NCBI GenBank assembly: GCA_006538405.1
Contig: BJKQ01000005.1
Coordinates: 1,674,001-1,738,000 of the forward strand
DNA: 64,000 nucleotides
Direction of reading: 5' to 3'
Origin: Hansfordia pulvinata
Lineage: Eukaryota > Ascomycota > Sordariomycetes > Xylariales
This document shows positions 59,714 to 64,000 of this stretch, piece by piece (within the stretch, counting starts at the first letter, position 1; each line of letters opens with the position of its first letter). The notes beneath the pieces were generated by a model that was given only the letters and a program-made list of their open reading frames with translations, searched no databases and was not told the DNA's origin. A program made the translations under genes and the position numbers.

Positions 59714-61084
59714 TTAGCGCGCACCAAGAGAAGCCAGGGCCGCCTGCAACTCTCGAACGGCAGTGGGCACGTCTTCGAAATTCAGAGCAGAAATTGCCCA
59801 CTTGGCATGTTTCTGAGCCTGTGCCATGGCCATGTCGTCGGTCGTGTAAGACCCCGCGGGCGGGTTGACTGTCGCAGAAGTCTGTGCAGGTTGGATTGGC
59901 TGCGAAGGGGGGACCATTGTGGGCACGATCGGCTGGGGTGGTTGAAAGGAAGGCGTTGGCGCGCTGGGTTGCGTAGGGGGTGGAGGGGTCGAGCGGTAGT
60001 AGTCTTGAGGGGGCGGAGCCGGAGGAGACATGGGCGCAGAAGGCGACGTGCCAGGCACGTGTGAACTGGGGCTGGGGATGATGGGCGGAGGTGCTGCAGG
60101 GTCGTGAGACGCCGCACTGGGAATGCGCATCACGTCAGGCACGCTCGGGGCCGAAGGGAGAGATCCCGCGAAGTAGCCTTCGGAAGACTGAGGGGCCTGG
60201 TCGCCAGGTGCAATTGGCGACACAGGCTCAGGGCCAGGAGCGGACGAAGCAGGAGGAGAGGTAGGGGCTGAGACTGGGGCGGGCGAGCGAGCTGGGTAAG
60301 CGGCTGACGAGGCAGGGCGCAAAGAAGTTGTGGCGTTGGCATCATCGTCAGGGACATCTTCGACAGTGGCTGGCTTGGGACTCTGGGCAGACAAGGACTG
60401 TAATTCCGGGTCGTCTTGGGGTGGCGTCTCGTCTTCGACTTGGTCTTGCGGCGGGTTGGAATCGTTCGGGTTGTGACCATCTTTTATGGCCCTCAGGATA
60501 CGAGCGGCGTTCCATTTCGCGTACTTGATCTTGCTCTGGACCTCCGGATCGAGCTCACCCCAAATGCTGATGAGCGACAGGAAGGTTGACGAGGCCTCAA
60601 AGGTACTCGCTGTCTGTCTGGATCGAGTGTGAGCATGGCAGAGTCGTTGAAAAGCAAGGTTGGATGAGCATACTGGGTCACTTGGTTGGCCTTGAGTGTC
60701 CGCATTGCCCGTTGGAAGGTCTCCTCGGCGAACTGCTCGACGTAGGCCTGACCAGCCATGTCGTTGTGTATGGCGTCATTATCGGCATGTTGCTTTTTGC
60801 TCTTCTCCAATTTGTCCATGAGTTCAGTGGTGAATTGAAGGCATTCTTGGTCGGCATTGTGAAGCTGTTTCGCAAGGATCTGGTTGACAACCCAGTAGTG
60901 GCCTGGGGCGAGGAGCTCAAGTTAGCAAGACCGCCGGGAGAGAGCGCACTGGGCGATAAGTGAGTGAGGAGTCCAACGTACACCAATACGTTATGACGGG
61001 CTTGGACGACTCGAGCTGCGAAGCGCGCAAGATGAAGGGGGCGATGCCTGCGGGGCGCAAGGCTGCGGGGATATTGGCGGCCAT
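59714..61084 (-). CDS. vta1: Vta1 (LIP5 homologue), Vps4 cofactor of the ESCRT pathway
   Basis: Exons are 61084-60982, 60902-60674 and 60617-59714, giving 411 residues. Splicing rebuilds two conserved joins: ITYWC-HYWVVNQILAKQ and NQVTQ-QTASTFEASSTFL. The N-terminal MIT-like module runs to about residue 165 (including LMDKLEKSKKQ and IWGELDPEVQSKIKYAKWNA), where ESCRT-III tails bind. A long Pro/Ser-rich linker follows. The last 40 residues (DDMAMAQAQKHAKWAISALN, then FEDVPTAVRELQAALASLG) form the two-helix domain that binds and stimulates the Vps4 ATPase. The product acts on endosomes in multivesicular body formation. It diverges from the disulfide isomerase gene. Confidence 0.95.
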
Positions 61085-61927
61085 TGGGCTGATCGTGTCG
61101 ATTGGGGCCTGGAGAAAAGAAACTGGGTCGCTCTGCAGCTCGACTCTCAGATGTGATGGGTAGGTACTGTCATAGCAAGGCCGAGTCGAAGCCACAGGGT
61201 GGTGGTGGTGGTGGTGGAAGGGCGGAACTCGAAGCTCTGGTGGTGTTGAGGATGCGGCACATGTATCTGTAGCTCGAGGTGGTGCACGGACAAGTAACGC
61301 CTTCCATGCGCCAGCCCCTCTGACGTATTCAGCTGAGAGCCCACATCCCGCCGAAATGCTTGTACCCAAGTACATCAATTCGAACAAGCAGCCCAGGGGC
61401 CTCCAGCATCAACCTGGATCGCACAGTGGAGCGAGGTTCCTCCATAGCCGCCTAATGTTCTGGGCCTCTGCTAGCGCTGGACCCGAGGTCTCCGAAGCTC
61501 ATCAGCTCAGCATTAGGGGGTCCCTCCAGCGGTTGACTTCCACTAGCCTTCACTCCCAGGGCCCGCGACCGGGGGCTCTGGGTTTCACGCGTACTACCCC
61601 GGCCACCTCCGGTCGCTCCTCCCCACTTGGAGCCGGGGGAGCTGGGGCAGCTTCACAACGCCTTCCATCGCCGCGGCCATGCCACTTTCTTCCACCGTGG
61701 CCTTTTTCTAGATCCGGGCTCCGTTCCCAATCCAACCCAACACTCCGCCTCGCCTTGCATGCTTCTGCTGTTGTTGACGTAGAAGGCATCCCACCTCATC
61801 AACCATCTGACTGCTTTTGCAGATATTCTGACGTTGACGAGTTGGTTCCAACTCATATCCGCCATCATCGTCGCTTACACGCGCGCTTCACCCTCGGATC
61901 GCCGCATACCCGCCAGTCTAAGCAGCC
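61085..61927. promoter_or_regulatory. Divergent promoter region of Vta1 and the disulfide isomerase
   Basis: An 843-bp spacer between two start codons. It contains a short GGT/ACC repeat near 61200-61216. No additional gene was recognised. Confidence 0.5.
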
Positions 61928-63439
61928 ATGCACTCATTCAACCCTTCCACCGCCCTTGTGGCAGCCGCCGCCTTTATGGCAACCCTGCCCGCGGCTAACG
62001 CCATGTACCCGAAGAACTCGCCCGTTCTTCAAGTCGGCTCCAAGGACTACGCCCGCCTCATCGAGCAGTCCAACCACACTTCGGTAAGCCAGCTCCGCCC
62101 GGCTCCTCATTTCGCCAACAGATAGCTGATCTCAGTCCAGGTTGTTGAATTCTACGCCCCCTGGTGCGGCCACTGCCAGCAGCTCAAGCCCGCCTATGAG
62201 AAGGCTGCCAAGAGCCTCGAGGGCATTGCCAAGGTCGCCGCCGTGAATTGCGATGAGGAGACCAACAAGCCTCTTTGCGGGCGGATGGGAATCCAGGGCT
62301 TCCCTACCCTCAAGACCGTTCGCCCTGGAAAGAAGAAGGGATCAAAGCCTATTGTCGAGGACTACCAAGGCCCCCGCACCGCTAAGGGCATCGTCGACGC
62401 CATCGGTCCCAAGATCAACAACCACGTTCAGCGCCTTGCCGACAAGGACCTCGACGGATTCCTCGCCGCCGACCCGCATAAGCCCAGAGCCATTCTTTTC
62501 AGCGAGAAGGGCACTACGAGTGCTCTGCTGCGCAGCCTTGCCATCGACTTCCTCGACGTCATCCCCGTCGCGCAGATCCGCGAAAAGGAGACCAAAGCCA
62601 ACGAGAAATTTGGAATCACCTCCTACCCGACCTTGATCCTGATCCCCGGCCCCGACCAGCCTCACATCGTTTACGACGGCGAGATGAAGAAGCAACCCAT
62701 GCTCAAGTTCTTGTCCCAAGCTGCCGAGCCCAACCCCGATCCTGCCCCCAAGGCCGCCAAGGACTCGTCCAAGGCCAAGGCGAAGCCATCGTCCAAGTCC
62801 AAGTCCCCGCCCAAGCCTGCCGCCACCGAGGAGGCTTCCGCGGATGAGCCTGGGCAGTCTGAAGCCGCGTCTTCGGAAAAGCCTGTGGTTGTCCAGGCGC
62901 CTCCTTCAATTCCCGTCATCACCGAGGGCGAGAAGCTGATCGCGGAGTGCCTCAACACCAAATCAGCCACCTGTATCCTGGCCTTTGTGCCCTCAGCACA
63001 TGGCGAGGCTGCGGACAAAGCGCTGCACAGCCTGGCGGACCTTAAGCACAAGCATGCCGCCGCTCAGCGCAAGCTTTTCCCGCTCTTCGAAGTGCACACT
63101 GACAACGCTGACGTGGAGCTGGTCTACAAGTCCTTGGAGCTGGCTGGAGAAGTTGAAATCATTGCTGTCAATGGCAAGCGCGGCTGGTGGCGCCAGTACG
63201 AGGGTGACTTGACTACCGAAACCATCGAAAGTTGGATCGATGCCATCCGTATGAGTGAAGGCACCAAGAAGAAGCTGCCCTCGGGAGTCGTTAGCGAGCC
63301 CACTGCCGAGACTGAGACAGTGGAGGTGAAGGTTGACGAGACCGAAACGATCCAAGTCGACGCTTCATCCGAAGCGCCGTCTCACGGCGCCGACCCTACT
63401 CCGGAGGCTACGCCCGCGGTCGACCACAACGAACTTTGA
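61928..63439 (+). CDS. ER protein disulfide isomerase, Mpd1-like
   Basis: Exons are 61928-62083 and 62141-63439 with a 57-nt intron (GTAAGC..TCCAG), giving 484 residues. The signal peptide ends at about residue 25 (LPAANA). The intron falls just before the thioredoxin strand VVEFYAPWCGHCQQLKP, with active site CGHC. GIQGFPTLK supplies the cis-Pro. A second thioredoxin-like region without CxxC follows (KFGITSYPTLILIPG). A Lys/Pro/Ser linker leads to a C-terminal redox-inactive fold (CLNTKSATCILAFVPSAHG to ESWIDAIRMSEG) and an acidic tail. The C-terminus HNEL is a variant of the HDEL retrieval signal. It should form or rearrange disulfides in secreted proteins, of which this window encodes several. 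Confidence 0.93.
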
Positions 63440-63929
63440 TTCGACTGGATGTACAGCCCGTATGATGCGTTTAAGGCAACACGCAATTGTGTTTTATGTA
63501 GCAAAATGTTTTGAGCGGCCGGGATGAAATTGAACTGTACGAAGCAATGATTACAAGAGAAAGGGTTGCGAGGTCCAGTTTGTGGTCTTGTCAGAGAATA
63601 TTTGCACTGAGCATGAATGCTTCATACCATGCAGACTTAGTGCGCGATGCTCCAGTCGAGTCGTGCAGGCTGTTTCTTGCAGCTTGAGATGGTTCTCTAC
63701 AATAACCAACATTGTTTTGTATCTCGTCATAATTAGAGCATCGTGATCTCTTAATCAGCCTGTCCCAATTCTCTCCAGCCGATTCAACCCACCAGACAGA
63801 TGCTCCTGTTTTTACACCGGCTCTGAGATGCTATTCCTCGTAATTCCTACGATATGCGCTGCCATAACAACATGGTCGTTGCGTGCGTTGCCGTCGTTCA
63901 AGACAAGATAGGGGAGCAGTTCAGCAGAC
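63440..63929. other. Convergent 3' region
   Basis: It lies between the disulfide isomerase stop and the stop of the gene at the right edge; expected to hold both 3' UTRs. Nothing else was recognised. Confidence 0.5.
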
Positions 63930-64000
63930 TCAGTCCACGTCCATCCCGCCCTCATCGTCGTACGCGTCGCCAGCGTCCACAGCGCCCTCGCGCACCATGC
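63930..64000 (-). CDS. 3' end of a gene running off the right edge
   Basis: The minus strand reads an open frame into a TGA at 63932-63930, ending in an acidic tail (DAGDAYDDEGGMDVD). Acidic DDEGGMDVD-like ends are common in nuclear and chaperone-type proteins. Only about 22 codons are inside the window, so identity cannot be given. Confidence 0.5.
   Translation of the reverse strand, partial: MVREGAVDAGDAYDDEGGMDVD

Overview
This window is nuclear DNA from a filamentous ascomycete, most likely a sordariomycete. The support is short phase-variable introns (about 54-240 nt) with GT..AG ends and CTAAC/CTGAC-like branch points, GC-rich third codon positions, an intron-containing tRNA-Lys, and typical fungal families (Cdc1, Sec61 beta, Vta1, HET, cytochrome-b5-fused fumarate reductase, secreted GH32 and GH43). 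No genus is assigned. No transposon, CRISPR array or AT-rich (RIP-like) island was recognised. Simple repeats are abundant between genes.

Layout. 0-6.5 kb: Sec61 beta (minus strand, four coding exons) diverges from a Cdc1-type metallophosphoesterase; a hexose-type MFS transporter follows on the minus strand. 6.5-15 kb: a gene-poor block. 15-24.9 kb: a secreted protein of unknown function, tRNA-Ser(AGA), a fumarate reductase with a C-terminal cytochrome b5 domain, a fasciclin-like secreted protein, and a small cysteine-rich secreted protein with a tandem repeat upstream of it. 24.9-33.5 kb: a second gene-poor block rich in microsatellites. 33.5-38.7 kb: a single-pass membrane protein with a Pro/Gln/His-rich tail, and a predicted secreted protein fused to a long coiled coil whose first exon is broken by two frame changes. 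42.7-54.4 kb: a short-chain dehydrogenase, a zinc alcohol dehydrogenase, a possible micro-gene, a CAP/PR-1 protein, a GH32 fructosidase and a GH43 glycosidase. 56.3-64 kb: tRNA-Lys(CTT) with an intron, a HET-domain protein, Vta1, an Mpd1-like protein disulfide isomerase, and the 3' end of one more gene.

How the genes fit together. Housekeeping secretory and endosomal genes (Sec61 beta, Cdc1, Vta1, PDI) lie at both ends. The middle holds secreted or cell-surface products (FAS1, CAP, GH32, GH43, the small Cys-rich protein, the effector-like fusion) and oxidoreductases, separated by long repeat-rich spacers. That resembles a fast-evolving accessory region, but there is no backbone synthase or dedicated regulator, so I do not call a metabolite cluster. 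GH32, GH43 and the sugar transporter could all serve plant-sugar use, although the transporter is over 40 kb from the other two.

All gene models come from reading splice sites by eye. No database or transcript evidence was available.
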